NCBI RefSeq assembly: GCF_023897065.1
Contig: NZ_JAMHIV010000001.1
Coordinates: forward strand, 310,001 to 374,000
Length of the DNA: 64,000 bases
Reading direction: 5' to 3'
From: Crossiella sp. SN42
GTDB lineage: Bacteria; Actinomycetota; Actinomycetes; Mycobacteriales; Pseudonocardiaceae
Below are positions 34,865 through 43,876 of this stretch, piece by piece. Position 1 is the first letter of the stretch. Each line of letters begins with the position of its first letter. The position numbers were made by a program, and so were the translations under genes. The notes under the pieces are model-generated. The model was not told the origin of the DNA, did not search any database, and saw nothing but the letters and a program-made list of their open reading frames with translations.

Positions 34865-37095
34865 ACCGTTCAACCGAAGTCCAGTTCGGCAGTTGTGAGG
34901 GGTATTTGTCCATTCAGGGTTACGACGAGGAACTGCGCTCCGAGCGGGACTACGTCGCCGGTCTCTACCAGCGGCTGGACGAGCTGCGGACGCGCGCACA
35001 GGACGGGTACACCGCGGCGCTGGGCGGCACCGGCGGCACCCCGATGGAGCGGGATGTCGAGGTGCGCGCGCAGGCCAGGGAGGTCAAGCGGCTGTCCGTG
35101 GCGGACAACGGGCTCTGCTTCGGCCGGTTGGACCGCCTCTCCGGCGAGCATGCCTACATCGGCCGGATCGGACTGTTCGACGAGGACGACGACTACACCC
35201 CGGTGCTGGTGGACTGGCGGGCCCCCGCGGCACGCGCGTTCTACACGGCCACCGGCGCGAACCCGGAGAACATCCGCAGGCGGCGCCAGTTCCACACCAG
35301 GGGCCGCGAGGTGCTCTCCTTCACCGACGAGGTGCTGGGCCGCCCGGACGGCGCGCAGAGCGGGGACGCGGCGCTGCTGGCCGCGGTGAACGCGCCGCGC
35401 GGCGAGGGCATGCGCGACATCGTGGCCACCATCCAGGCCGAGCAGGACGAGATCATCCGGCTGGACCACCCCGGCGTGGTGGTGATCGAGGGCGGTCCCG
35501 GCACCGGCAAGACCGTGGTGGCGCTGCACCGGGTCGCCTACCTGCTCTACACCCAGCGCGAGCGGATGGAACGCCACGGCGTGCTGGTGATCGGCCCCAA
35601 CCCGGCCTTCCTCAACCACATCGGCCGGGTGCTGCCCTCCCTCGGCGAGACCGACGCGGTGTTCATGACCACCGGCGGCCTGGTGCCCGGCCTGCACGTC
35701 ACCGCCGAGGACAGCCCGGAAGTGGCCCGGCTCAAGGGTTCCCTCAAGATCGTCGACGTGCTGAGCGCGGCGATCACGGACCGGCAGCGGCTGCCCGAGG
35801 AGCCGGTGACCATCGAGCTGGACGACGTCACCATGCGGATCGACGCCGGGGTCGCCGAGTGGGCGCGGGACGAGGCGCGCGCGACCGGGCAGCCGCACAA
35901 CGAGGCCAGGGTGAAGTTCGTCGAGATCATCACCTGGGCGCTCACCGAACGCGCCATCACCCGGATCGGCAAGGGCTGGCTGACCAGGGAGAACCGCAAG
36001 GAGTGGGAGCAGCTGCGCCGGGACCTGACCAAGCAGCTGCTGTCGAACGAGACCTTCACCGCCGCCCTCCAGGAGCTCTGGCCGCTGCTCACCCCGGAGT
36101 CCCTGCTGTCCTCGCTGCTGTCCTCCCGGGAGCGGCTGCGCGCCGCGGGCGGGGACCAGGCGCTGTGGCGGGCCGAGGGCGCGGCCTGGACCGTCTCGGA
36201 CGTGCCGCTGCTGGACGAGCTGGTGGACCTGCTGGGCCGGGACAAGGCCGCGGACCTGGCGGCTGAGCAGGCCGCCGAGCGGGCGCGCAAGGCCGAGGCC
36301 GAGTACGCGGGCAAGGTGCTGGACATGCTGGTGCGCCGCGAGGACTCGATGGACGACGAGGACCACCTCTTCGCCCACGACATGCTCTTCAACGAGGACC
36401 TGGCGGACCGCTTCGTCGAGCGGGACACCCGCACCCTGGCCGAACGCGCGGCCGCGGACCGGGACTGGACCTACCGGCACGTGGTCGTCGACGAGGCCCA
36501 GGAACTATCCGAAATGGACTGGCGGGTCCTGATGCGGCGCTGCCCGAACCGCTCGTTCACCATCGTCGGCGACCTCGCCCAGCGCCGCTCGCCCGCCGGG
36601 GCGAACTCCTGGGGCGAGATGCTGGACCGGTACGTGCCGGGCCGCTGGGTCTACCGGTCGCTGACGGTGAACTACCGCACCCCCGCGGAGATCATGACCG
36701 TCGCGGCGTCCGTGCTGGCCCAGTTCGCGCCGGAGGTCCAGCCGCCGGAGTCGGTCCGGTCCTGCGGCGTGCGGCCGTGGTCCCGCCGGGTCACCGCGGA
36801 CGAGCTGGCCGCCGCCATCGAGGAGTTCGTGCGGGCGGAGGCGGACCGGGAGGGCACCAGCGTGGTGATCGGGCCGCCGGGGGTGCCGGGCACGGTGCCC
36901 GCCTCGGAGACCAAGGGCCTGGAGTTCGACGCCGTGCTGGTGGTCGACCCGGACCGGATCCTCGACGACGGCCCGCGCGGCGCGGCCGAGCTGTACGTGG
37001 CGCTCACCCGCGCCACCCAGCGGCTCGGCGTGCTGCACCAGGGCCCGCTGCCCTCGGCGCTGACCGGGCTGGTCGAGCAGGAGCAGCTGGTGTAG
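34861..37095 (+). CDS. HelD/HelR-family RNA polymerase-associated ATPase
   Basis: About 744 aa from GTG 34861, coupled to the glycosyltransferase remnant. TTG 34906 with GAGGGG upstream is an alternative start. Superfamily 1 motifs: [39 protein letters not shown] and [11 protein letters not shown], split by the HelD-specific insertion. N-terminal coiled-coil-like arm ([20 protein letters not shown]). HelD proteins remove stalled RNA polymerase from DNA, and the RAE-linked HelR of streptomycetes displaces rifamycins (family knowledge). The RAE upstream favours the rifamycin-protective role here. Confidence 0.85.
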   Translation: MNRSTEVQFGSCEGYLSIQGYDEELRSERDYVAGLYQRLDELRTRAQDGYTAALGGTGGTPMERDVEVRAQAREVKRLSVADNGLCFGRLDRLSGEHAYIGRIGLFDEDDDYTPVLVDWRAPAARAFYTATGANPENIRRRRQFHTRGREVLSFTDEVLGRPDGAQSGDAALLAAVNAPRGEGMRDIVATIQAEQDEIIRLDHPGVVVIEGGPGTGKTVVALHRVAYLLYTQRERMERHGVLVIGPNPAFLNHIGRVLPSLGETDAVFMTTGGLVPGLHVTAEDSPEVARLKGSLKIVDVLSAAITDRQRLPEEPVTIELDDVTMRIDAGVAEWARDEARATGQPHNEARVKFVEIITWALTERAITRIGKGWLTRENRKEWEQLRRDLTKQLLSNETFTAALQELWPLLTPESLLSSLLSSRERLRAAGGDQALWRAEGAAWTVSDVPLLDELVDLLGRDKAADLAAEQAAERARKAEAEYAGKVLDMLVRREDSMDDEDHLFAHDMLFNEDLADRFVERDTRTLAERAAADRDWTYRHVVVDEAQELSEMDWRVLMRRCPNRSFTIVGDLAQRRSPAGANSWGEMLDRYVPGRWVYRSLTVNYRTPAEIMTVAASVLAQFAPEVQPPESVRSCGVRPWSRRVTADELAAAIEEFVRAEADREGTSVVIGPPGVPGTVPASETKGLEFDAVLVVDPDRILDDGPRGAAELYVALTRATQRLGVLHQGPLPSALTGLVEQEQLV

Positions 37096-37096
37096 C

Positions 37097-37906
37097 TCAG
37101 CCGGGCAGCCGCACCGAGGCGATCTGGGTGCTCTGGGCGACCAGCCGGTCCTTGCTGTCCCAGGCGGCAACGGTCACATCGACGTGACCGTTGCCGAGCT
37201 CGGCCGCCGCGGCCCGCTGCCGGATCGGTCCCGGCGCGGGCAGCGCGCGGAGGTAGGCGGACAGCTGCACGGTCGGCGTCCAGCCGTACACGCCGAGGTC
37301 GTAGGTCACCGGCGGCAGGCAGTCCAGGGCGAGCACCAGGCTCAGCGGGTCCCAGTCCGAGCCGTCGGCCAGCCGCAGCCACCCGGCCAGCTCGGCCCGG
37401 CCACTGGGGTTGCCGGTCAGGAAGCCGAGACCGGCCGGATCGAGGTACTGCTCGACCTGCTCCAAGATGTGGATCCGGAGTCCGCCGCGCTGGTCCACCA
37501 CCGGCGAGCGCGGGCACTCCGCCAGCGGCGGCAGTACCGGCGGCTTCGAAGCCGACCAGAACGGGTCGCTGTCACTGAGCCGTCCCAGGGTGATCAGCGC
37601 CTCCACCCTCGGCAGCCCGTCCTGGCTGAGCCGGGCCCGCACCTGGGTCACGCCGCGGCCTGCCCGCAGCACCTCGGCGCTGACCACCGCGGGTCCGGGC
37701 GTGCCACGCTGGAGGAAGGAACCGCTGATCGCGGTGACGTGCGGATGCGCTTCCCCGGCCAGCTCGGTGGCCGCGCGGCTGAGCACCGCGAGCAGGTAGC
37801 CGCCGTTGGGGATGTCCTCCAGCCCCCAGCCCTGGTCCAGCACCACGTCGAAGTCCTGCGTGCCGGCCCGCCGGGCCACCGCGGTCGCGCTCTGAAAATC
37901 CCCCAT
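37097..37906 (-). CDS. Acyl-CoA thioesterase-like protein (double hotdog, TesB/4HBT_3 type)
   Basis: 269 aa from ATG 37906. NGGYLLAVLSRAATEL and ISGSFLQRGTPGPAVVSAEV in the first half, and DCLPPVTYDLGVYGWTPTVQ in the second, give the double-hotdog pattern. Hydrolysis of acyl-CoA or a related thioester is expected; substrate unknown. Leaderless message likely: TAGACT lies 7 bases before the ATG. Convergent with helD, one base apart. Confidence 0.75.
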   Translation of the reverse strand: MGDFQSATAVARRAGTQDFDVVLDQGWGLEDIPNGGYLLAVLSRAATELAGEAHPHVTAISGSFLQRGTPGPAVVSAEVLRAGRGVTQVRARLSQDGLPRVEALITLGRLSDSDPFWSASKPPVLPPLAECPRSPVVDQRGGLRIHILEQVEQYLDPAGLGFLTGNPSGRAELAGWLRLADGSDWDPLSLVLALDCLPPVTYDLGVYGWTPTVQLSAYLRALPAPGPIRQRAAAAELGNGHVDVTVAAWDSKDRLVAQSTQIASVRLPG

Positions 37907-37939
37907 ACGAGGCAGTCTAAGCCCGTACAGTGCCGCGCC
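37907..37939. promoter_or_regulatory. 33-bp divergent gap with two leaderless promoters
   Basis: Leftward -10 TAGACT (complement of 37914-37919) is 7 bases from ATG 37906. Rightward -10 TACAGT (37926-37931) is 8 bases from ATG 37940. Any -35 elements must fall inside the opposite gene, so the two promoters should interfere. Confidence 0.5.
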
Positions 37940-38881
37940 ATGGCGAACCTGGAGCTGATGACCGCCGGGGACGTGCGGCTCATGCAGGGTCTGGCACAGC
38001 GAGTCACCGCCCTCCGCCCCGAACTGGTGAACAGCGACGCCGCTTACGGTGAGCTGGCCTGGAACTGGGGCAAGGGACACGCCGCCGACGGCGCGAGCTG
38101 GCCGCGTCGACTGTGGTTCGCCGACGGCGAGCTGGTGGCCTGGGGCTGGGCGCACCTGCCGCGCCAGGTCAGGCGCAATGACGGCTCGGTCAGGGACATC
38201 ACCGGGGCCTACCTGGCCTACCAGGTCCATCCCGGGCACGCCGAGCTGGTCGATGAGGTGATCGACTGGTACGACCGCACGGCGGCGGGCCTCGAACGCA
38301 CGGTGCTGCCCAGCGCCGCCGACGAGTTCGCCCTGACCCGGTGGACCGCGCACGGCTACCAGCCCGACACCGCCGCGCTCGGTGACACCGGTGACTGGAC
38401 CCAGCTCAACGAGCGCGACCTCACCGAGATCGAAACGCCGGTGCTGCCACCAGGATTCCGCTTCCGCACCGCCGAAGAAACCGGCCAGGAAGCCGCGGTC
38501 CAGGCCCACGTGGACGCCTGGGCCCCCACCACCTACACCGCCGAGAGCTACCAGGGCGTGCTGCGCACACCGCCGTATCGCGGCGACCTGCACGTCCTGG
38601 TGGAAGCGCCGGACGGCACGATGGCGGCCTCCACGATCATGTGGCTCGACGAGGTGAACAGGACCGCCGAGTTCGAGCCGGTCGGCACGCACCCTGGCTA
38701 CCGGCGGCTCGGGCTGGCCAGGGCGATGCTGCTGCACGGGATGCACCTGGCGCGGGCGGCGGGGGCCAACCACATGACGGTCGCCTGCCTGGGCGCGCCG
38801 GGACATCCCAGGGCGCGCGGGCTGTTCTACGGCGTCGGTTTCCGGGAGCTGTCCAGGGACGCGCCGCTGATCAAGGGCTGA
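37940..38881 (+). CDS. GNAT-family acetyltransferase, two-domain
   Basis: 313 aa from ATG 37940. The C-terminal half has the GNAT core (TIMWLDEVNRTAEFEPVGTH, then the acetyl-CoA loop PGYRRLGLARAML) and FYGVGFREL. The N-terminal half is a degenerate second GNAT-like domain, as in mycothiol-synthase-like tandem proteins. Substrate unknown. No ribosome site, consistent with the -10 TACAGT nearby. Confidence 0.75.
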   Translation: MANLELMTAGDVRLMQGLAQRVTALRPELVNSDAAYGELAWNWGKGHAADGASWPRRLWFADGELVAWGWAHLPRQVRRNDGSVRDITGAYLAYQVHPGHAELVDEVIDWYDRTAAGLERTVLPSAADEFALTRWTAHGYQPDTAALGDTGDWTQLNERDLTEIETPVLPPGFRFRTAEETGQEAAVQAHVDAWAPTTYTAESYQGVLRTPPYRGDLHVLVEAPDGTMAASTIMWLDEVNRTAEFEPVGTHPGYRRLGLARAMLLHGMHLARAAGANHMTVACLGAPGHPRARGLFYGVGFRELSRDAPLIKG

Positions 38882-38887
38882 GCCCGG

Positions 38888-39514
38888 TCAGCTGCCGGTG
38901 GCGCTGGGCAGCAGGGCGGGGCAGCCCGCGGTCACGTAGCCCGGGTCGTACTCGAAGTGCCACTGCTCGTTGGCATACCGGCGGCACCAGCCCACCTCGC
39001 GGCCGTTGCGCTCCACCCACACCGCGGAGGCGATCGGCTGGATGTCCACCGCGATTCCCTTGACGTGCATGGACTTCTCCGGCGGCAGCACGTACTTGGC
39101 GGCCAGCTCCCTGGTGCCGAAACGGCGTACCGCGTCGGCGAACTCCCGCTCCTGCTGGCCGACGCTGCGCTTGCCGTCCTGCACGCACAGCTTCACGTTC
39201 GCCGCCGCGGCCTTGTCCCGCAACCGCTGCCAGGCCGCGGCCACGTCCTCGCGCAGGCCCTCGGGCTGCTCGTCGACGTAGCGCTGGTCCAGCTGGCAGG
39301 GCGGGCCCTTCTCCGGGCCGGGGATGCCTTCGACCAGGGCCAGTGGCTGGCCGGTGATCGGGTCGTTGACGAAGGTCACCTGGCCGGTCGCGCCCAGTGT
39401 CGCCACCGCGGCCACCGCGAGCATCAGGGCCAGCAGCAGGCCGATCTGGGTACGCACCCGGCCCAACGTACCCACGCCCTGGTGGTTTGCCCCAGGTTTG
39501 GTGTTCTCGCCCAC
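38888..39514 (-). CDS. VanY-like D-alanyl-D-alanine carboxypeptidase (M15B), membrane-anchored
   Basis: 208 aa from GTG 39514; a GTG later (VRTQIGLLLALML) is also possible. One N-terminal membrane segment (about 24-44), then the extracytoplasmic peptidase with zinc motif SMHVKGIAVDI (His and Asp ligands) and WHFEY (catalytic Glu/His). It trims terminal D-Ala from peptidoglycan stems. The start lies 5 bases after the LysR-like gene stop, suggesting one transcript. Confidence 0.8.
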   Translation of the reverse strand: MGENTKPGANHQGVGTLGRVRTQIGLLLALMLAVAAVATLGATGQVTFVNDPITGQPLALVEGIPGPEKGPPCQLDQRYVDEQPEGLREDVAAAWQRLRDKAAAANVKLCVQDGKRSVGQQEREFADAVRRFGTRELAAKYVLPPEKSMHVKGIAVDIQPIASAVWVERNGREVGWCRRYANEQWHFEYDPGYVTAGCPALLPSATGS

Positions 39515-39519
39515 AGGTG

Positions 39520-40239
39520 TTACCTGCTGCGCCGAGGTTTCCGGTTCCGGCCACCACCGCGGTTGGTGTCCCGCCGCACGACCTGGGTCCGCGCGGGCTT
39601 CTTCTGCTTGGCCGGGGCCGGGGGCTGCGGCACACCGCGGGTGCTGTTGACCGTTCGGCCCCGCACGATCCCGATGAACTGCTCGGTCAGCTCGGTCCCG
39701 GCGTCCTCCAGCCAGGCCAGCGCGACCTGCGAGGCCGGGGCCCCGGTCAGCGGCCGGAAGGTGAGGTCCTTGCGGTGGTGCAGCCGGGCCAGCGACTGCG
39801 GCACCACCAGCAGCCCCACCCCTGCGGCGACCAACTCGACCGCCATCGCGGTGGTCTCCGGCCGCTCCCGCGCGGGATGGCCGGGCGGGGCGGTCCAGGC
39901 CAGGGTGTCGTCCAGCGGGTGCAGCACGATGGCCTCGTCCAGCTGCACGGACGAGATCTCCTCGCCCTCGGTGAACGGGTGCTCCTTGGGCAGCACGACC
40001 ACGGTGGTCTCGGTGTAGAGCGGGATGGCGTGCAGCCCGTCCCGGTCCACCGGCAGCCGCAGCAGCACCGCGTCCGCCCCGTCACCGCGCAGCAGCTCCG
40101 CGGCCCCGGCTGCGGGCACCGGAACCAGGCTCAGCGGCACCTCGGGCAGGCGCTCCTGCCAGGTTCGCACCCACTTGGCCGGGGTCGTGCCGGGGACGTA
40201 GCCGAGGCGGAACGACGAGGGGGTGTCCGAACCAGTCAC
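39520..40239 (-). CDS. LysR substrate-binding-domain protein lacking the HTH
   Basis: 239 aa from GTG 40239. It starts directly with the effector domain (FRLGYVPGTTPAKWVRTWQE) and has no helix-turn-helix. The C-terminal 40 residues are rich in Pro, Lys and Arg (PAPAKQKKPARTQVVRRDT). Likely leaderless: TAATCT (complement of 40247-40252) is 7 bases from the GTG. It is paired divergently with a DUF5997 gene, an association I recall as common in actinobacteria, suggesting the two form a functional unit. Confidence 0.75.
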   Translation of the reverse strand: MTGSDTPSSFRLGYVPGTTPAKWVRTWQERLPEVPLSLVPVPAAGAAELLRGDGADAVLLRLPVDRDGLHAIPLYTETTVVVLPKEHPFTEGEEISSVQLDEAIVLHPLDDTLAWTAPPGHPARERPETTAMAVELVAAGVGLLVVPQSLARLHHRKDLTFRPLTGAPASQVALAWLEDAGTELTEQFIGIVRGRTVNSTRGVPQPPAPAKQKKPARTQVVRRDTNRGGGRNRKPRRSR

Positions 40240-40272
40240 GGTGTGCAGATTACCGGCCGATATCCTGGGCAC
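40240..40272. promoter_or_regulatory. 33-bp divergent gap with two leaderless promoters
   Basis: Leftward -10 TAATCT (complement of 40247-40252) and rightward -10 TATCCT (40261-40266) lie 7 and 6 bases from their start codons. Same size and layout as 37907-37939. Confidence 0.5.
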
Positions 40273-40653
40273 ATGACACCGCGCAAGACCTCCCAGACGA
40301 TGAAGCCCGCGACCGCGGCGAAGAAGCTGGGCGTGTACCTCCCGGCCACCCCGGCTGAGTTCCAGGAGGGTGTCGTCTCGCGCGATGAGCTCAACGCCCT
40401 GCAGACCGACCCACCGGAGTGGCTGCGCGAGCTGCGCCGCAACGGCCCGCACCCGCGGCCCATCCTCGCGCTCAAGCTGGGCATCTCCATCGGCGGCCTG
40501 GCCCGCGGCGGCATCACCGAGGCGCTCACCACCGCCGAGGTGGAGGCGCTGAAGACGGAGAACCCGGAGTGGCTCCAGCAGGAGCGCGCCACCCAGGCCG
40601 AGGTGCGTCGCGAGGCGGCCCGGCTGAAGGAAGAGGCGGACAAGCGCGCCTAG
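40273..40653 (+). CDS. DUF5997-family protein
   Basis: 126 aa, small, charged and helical. It opens with PRKTSQTMKPATAAKKLGVY and contains the conserved-looking PPEWLRELRRNGPHPRPILA, with a helical Lys/Glu-rich end. No catalytic motif. Function unknown; the HPRPILALKLGISIGGL stretch resembles a small nucleic-acid or protein-binding fold but that is speculation. Its TAG shares CTAG with the convergent TetR stop. Confidence 0.75.
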   Translation: MTPRKTSQTMKPATAAKKLGVYLPATPAEFQEGVVSRDELNALQTDPPEWLRELRRNGPHPRPILALKLGISIGGLARGGITEALTTAEVEALKTENPEWLQQERATQAEVRREAARLKEEADKRA

Positions 40654-41219
40654 GGTTCCAGCCCTCTGAGCAGCAGTTCCACCAGTCGGCGGGGGTCGTA
40701 GCGCGGGTCGGTGTCCCGGCCGATGCACAGGTTGCCGATGCCGCGCATCAGCTCGTAGGCCTGCGTGCCGGGCCTGATCTCGCCTGCCTCGACGGCGGCG
40801 TCGAGTAGCTGCGCGCACACCGGCACCAGCCGGTCCAGGAAGTAGGCGTGCAGGGTCTCGAACCCGCCGCTGTCGGACTGCAACGCGTTGGCCAGCCCGT
40901 GCTTGGTGACCAGGAAGTCCACGAACAGCTCGGCCCACCTCCGCAGCGCCGCCAGCGGTGAGCCGGTCTCGGCCAGCAGCGCCGGGCCCGCCTCCGCGCA
41001 GGCTTCGACCTGGTGCCGGTAGACCGCCACCACCAGGTCCGCCCTGGTCGGGAAGTGGCGGTAGATGGTGCCCATGCCGACCCCGGCCTTGGCCGCGATC
41101 TCCCGGATCGGGGCGTCCACGCCGGAGCTGACGAACACCGCGGCGGCCGCGGCCAGCAGGGTCTGCTGGTTGCGCACCGCGTCGGCCCGCTTGCTCCGGG
41201 GCTGGCCTGCTGTGGACAC
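40650..41219 (-). CDS. TetR-family repressor
   Basis: 189 aa from GTG 41219 preceded by AAGGAG. N-terminal helix-turn-helix (IREIAAKAGVGMGTIYRHFP) and a helical ligand domain. Divergent from the alpha/beta hydrolase, with two copies of a 16-bp palindromic sequence over the hydrolase promoter, so it almost certainly represses that gene and itself. Inducer unknown. Confidence 0.88.
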   Translation of the reverse strand: MSTAGQPRSKRADAVRNQQTLLAAAAAVFVSSGVDAPIREIAAKAGVGMGTIYRHFPTRADLVVAVYRHQVEACAEAGPALLAETGSPLAALRRWAELFVDFLVTKHGLANALQSDSGGFETLHAYFLDRLVPVCAQLLDAAVEAGEIRPGTQAYELMRGIGNLCIGRDTDPRYDPRRLVELLLRGLEP

Positions 41220-41243
41220 ACGCTCTCCTTCCGCACGAGCCCG

Positions 41244-41273
41244 TTGACAAAACGGAACAGTGCTCCGTATCGT
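41244..41273 (+). promoter_or_regulatory. Promoter of the hydrolase gene
   Basis: TTGACA (41244-41249) and TATCGT (41268-41273) with an 18-base spacer. The first operator-like repeat lies in the spacer and the second just after the -10. Confidence 0.55.
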
Positions 41274-41291
41274 TCCGGAACGTCGCTCCGT
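41253..41291. promoter_or_regulatory. Tandem TetR operator candidates
   Basis: CGGAACAGTGCTCCGT (41253-41268) and CGGAACGTCGCTCCGT (41276-41291) match at 13 of 16 positions, and each is an imperfect palindrome. A perfect 12-bp palindrome, CGTTCCGGAACG (41271-41282), joins them. They overlap the promoter at 41244-41273. Confidence 0.65.
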
Positions 41292-41342
41292 TTGAGCGTA
41301 GCCGAGCGCTCGGCCCTCCGCCCAGTCAAGGGAAAACACATC

Positions 41343-42263
41343 ATGCGTGAACCGACCGCTGTGCTCTCGGTCAGCCCCGTGGCGCTGCCCGCGCCCGGCC
41401 GTGCCGTGGACCTCCAGCTCCGCGTCTCCGTGCCCGTCACCGGCGAGAACCTGCCGATCATCCTGCTCTCCCACGGCCAGGGACACTCCCACCACCTGTC
41501 CTCGCTCAACGGCTACGCCCCGCTCGCCCACTACTGGGCCGCGCACGGTTTCGCCGTCTTCCAGCCCACTCACCTGAGCTCGCGCTCGCTGCGCCTGCCG
41601 CCGGAAACCCTTGGCGCGCCGATGTTCTGGCGCTCCAGGGCGGAGGACATGTCGCTCATCCTGGACCGCTTGGCCGAGATCGAGGCCGCCGTGCCGCAGC
41701 TGCGCGGACGCCTGGACCCGGACCGGGTCGCGGTGGCCGGGCACTCGATGGGCGGCCACACCGCGAGCCTGCTGCTGGGCGCGCGGCTCACCGATCCGGA
41801 CAACGGCGTCGAGGTCGACCTGGCCGACTCCCGGATCAAGGCGGGCGTGCTGCTGGCCTCGGTCGGCCGGGGCGGGGACGCGCTCACCGAGTTCGTGGCC
41901 GAGAACTACTCGTTCCTGGCCGGCACCGACTTCTCCACCATGACCACGCCCGCGCTGGTGGTCGCCGGGGACAAGGACGCCTCGGCGCACCTGACGGTCG
42001 CGGGCCCGGACTGGCACGCCGACCCCTACCACCTCTCCCCCGGTCCGAAGTCCCTGCTCACCCTGGTCGACGCCGAGCACGGGCTGGGCGGGATCTCCGG
42101 CTACGACGTGGCCGAGACCACCGATGAGCACCCGGAGCGGGTGGCCGCGGTCCAGCGGCTCACCTGGGCCTACCTGCGCAGCACGCTCTACCCGGGCGAT
42201 CCCGCCTGGCCGACCGCGTGCGCGGAGCTGCCTGCCGAGCTCGGCCGGGTCGAGACCAGGTAA
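41343..42263 (+). CDS. Alpha/beta hydrolase (chlorophyllase/PAF-acetylhydrolase-like)
   Basis: 306 aa, no signal peptide. Oxyanion-region SHGQGHSHHL, nucleophile elbow AVAGHSMGGH, acid strand ALVVAGDKDAS and a late His in DAEHGLGG. Likely esterase or lactonase of the platelet-activating-factor-acetylhydrolase-like group; substrate unknown. Controlled by the divergent TetR through the tandem operator. Followed by a strong terminator. Confidence 0.8.
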   Translation: MREPTAVLSVSPVALPAPGRAVDLQLRVSVPVTGENLPIILLSHGQGHSHHLSSLNGYAPLAHYWAAHGFAVFQPTHLSSRSLRLPPETLGAPMFWRSRAEDMSLILDRLAEIEAAVPQLRGRLDPDRVAVAGHSMGGHTASLLLGARLTDPDNGVEVDLADSRIKAGVLLASVGRGGDALTEFVAENYSFLAGTDFSTMTTPALVVAGDKDASAHLTVAGPDWHADPYHLSPGPKSLLTLVDAEHGLGGISGYDVAETTDEHPERVAAVQRLTWAYLRSTLYPGDPAWPTACAELPAELGRVETR

Positions 42264-42269
42264 ACGCGA

Positions 42270-42296
42270 ACGGGGCGCCCGGCTCGGGCGCCCCGT
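42270..42296. terminator. Bidirectional hairpin terminator
   Basis: Perfect 11-bp stem ACGGGGCGCCC/GGGCGCCCCGT with a 5-base loop, between the convergent hydrolase and lipoprotein genes. Confidence 0.8.
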
Positions 42297-42313
42297 CCTC
42301 ATCCCGCGATGGA

Positions 42314-42856
42314 TCAGCCGACGGTGTAACGGAAACCGTCGTTCTCCAGCTCGTCGTCGTGATCGTCGTCGCCGTCCTGGTCGTCGTCGAACTCGCGGAC
42401 CGGCGCGTCCTTGGTGGCGTCGAACTTGCCGTCACCGTCGTCGGTGGTCAGCACGGCGCGCAGCGAGTGGTTGCCCTGGCCCAGCGCCGGGTTCAGGGTG
42501 ACCGCGAGGTCGCGGTGCGCGCCGGGCGGCACCGGCGCGGAGCCGAGCAGCTTCCCGGACTGGTCGTAGATGGCCACGTGCCCGGCCTTGGGCAGCTCGG
42601 CCTCCTCGATCAACACCTTGGTGCCGTCGCCGCGCTGGTCGTCAGCGTCGATCTCGGTGCTGGGGAAGGACACCGGCGCGGGCTGGTTCGGCTGGTTGCC
42701 GGGCTGCGCGGTACCGGAGGTCGGGGTCACGCTGCCGATCGGCAGTGGCGCGGCGGCGCCCGGAGCGGCGCCCGCGCCGCCCGCGCACCCGCTGAGCAGG
42801 ACCCCCAGCACGCCGGCGGTCGCGATCAGGAACTTGGCACGGTGTTGGTTCGTCAT
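42314..42856 (-). CDS. Secreted lipoprotein, DUF7282-like
   Basis: 180 aa from ATG 42856. Signal peptide with lipobox LLSGC (Cys about 24), a Pro/Gly/Ala linker, then a beta domain (KAGHVAIYDQSGKLLGSAPV) of the kind found in DUF7282 proteins, ending in a strongly acidic Asp-rich stretch (REFDDDQDGDDDHDDE) that could bind cations. Function unknown. Terminates at the shared hairpin. Confidence 0.6.
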   Translation of the reverse strand: MTNQHRAKFLIATAGVLGVLLSGCAGGAGAAPGAAAPLPIGSVTPTSGTAQPGNQPNQPAPVSFPSTEIDADDQRGDGTKVLIEEAELPKAGHVAIYDQSGKLLGSAPVPPGAHRDLAVTLNPALGQGNHSLRAVLTTDDGDGKFDATKDAPVREFDDDQDGDDDHDDELENDGFRYTVG

Positions 42857-42913
42857 GGCACCCAGTTTTGCCGCGCGACCTGGCGCCAGCATGAGTCCCA
42901 GATGAGCAAGCCT

Positions 42914-43849
42914 TCATGAAGCGAACAGCGGCCGGTCCGCGGCAGGCAGCCACTGCCGGTCCGGGTCGAACGGGGTGTACCCGGCCCGGATGTGCTCGAT
43001 CAGCCTGGGCAGCAACGGATGCCGGTTGCCGCGCAACCACAGCATCGACCACGGGTACAGCGGCACCGGGTCGACCAGCGGGATGCGCGCGATGCCGGGA
43101 TGCCAGGGCACCCGCATCTTCTCCCCGCCGAAGGTGAACCGGTCCTCGGAGGCGGCGATCTGGTCCAGCATGTGGTCGAAGCCGAAGTTCGGCCCCGTGG
43201 TGCTGATGGTCAGCCCGAAGTCGCGGCGGAAGTCGGCGTAGAGGTCGGCCCACTCGCTGCCCGGTTCGTTGCCCGGCATCCAGGCGATCGAGTCGGCCAG
43301 CTCGTCCGGCCGGACCCGCCGCCGACCGGCCAGCCGGTGCTTGCGACCGGCCAGCAGGTGGTGCGGCTCCAGGTAGGCCGGGATGTGCTCGATGCCCGGT
43401 TCCAGGCGGCCGAACACCCTGGCGAAGCCCACGTCGATCGCGCCGCTGAGCAGCCCGGAGCGCACCGTGCGCAGCCCCTTCGACGAGATGATGTCGATCT
43501 TGGCGTCCTGGTTGGCCTCGTGGAAGGACCTGATCAGCTCGGTCGGGCAGACCCTGGTGGCCAGCACGTCCACCCGCAGCGGCCGGTCCCGCGCGCGCAG
43601 CGAGCCGACCGCCTGGTCGGCCAGCGCGAGCAGCGCCCTGGCGTGCGGCAGGAAGGCCCGGCCGTCCTCGGTCAGACCGGTGCCGGTGCGGCCGCGGCTG
43701 ACCAGTTCCGCGCCCAGGCCCGCCTCCAGCTTGGCGATCCGCTTGGACACGCCCTGCTGGGTCAGCCCCAGCTGGTCGGCGGCCGCGCCGAAGTGCTGCT
43801 CGTCGGCGACGGCGACGAAGGCCCGCACCGCGCCCAGATCCAGGTCCAC
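42914..43849 (-). CDS. LysR-family transcriptional regulator
   Basis: 311 aa from GTG 43849 with GGAGGAG upstream. Helix-turn-helix [20 protein letters not shown] and a standard effector domain. Divergent from dnaE, with a perfect palindrome (43865-43876) between them; whether it affects dnaE or only itself is unknown. In-frame upstream extension to 43942 has no LysR similarity. Confidence 0.85.
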   Translation of the reverse strand: MDLDLGAVRAFVAVADEQHFGAAADQLGLTQQGVSKRIAKLEAGLGAELVSRGRTGTGLTEDGRAFLPHARALLALADQAVGSLRARDRPLRVDVLATRVCPTELIRSFHEANQDAKIDIISSKGLRTVRSGLLSGAIDVGFARVFGRLEPGIEHIPAYLEPHHLLAGRKHRLAGRRRVRPDELADSIAWMPGNEPGSEWADLYADFRRDFGLTISTTGPNFGFDHMLDQIAASEDRFTFGGEKMRVPWHPGIARIPLVDPVPLYPWSMLWLRGNRHPLLPRLIEHIRAGYTPFDPDRQWLPAADRPLFAS

Positions 43850-43864
43850 CCTGCTCCTCCCACA

Positions 43865-43876
43865 ACAACCGGTTGT
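43865..43876. promoter_or_regulatory. Perfect 12-bp palindrome between LysR and dnaE
   Basis: ACAACCGGTTGT, with a further half-site GGTTGT at 43890-43895. Placed 15 bases upstream of the LysR start; candidate autoregulatory site. Confidence 0.4.
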
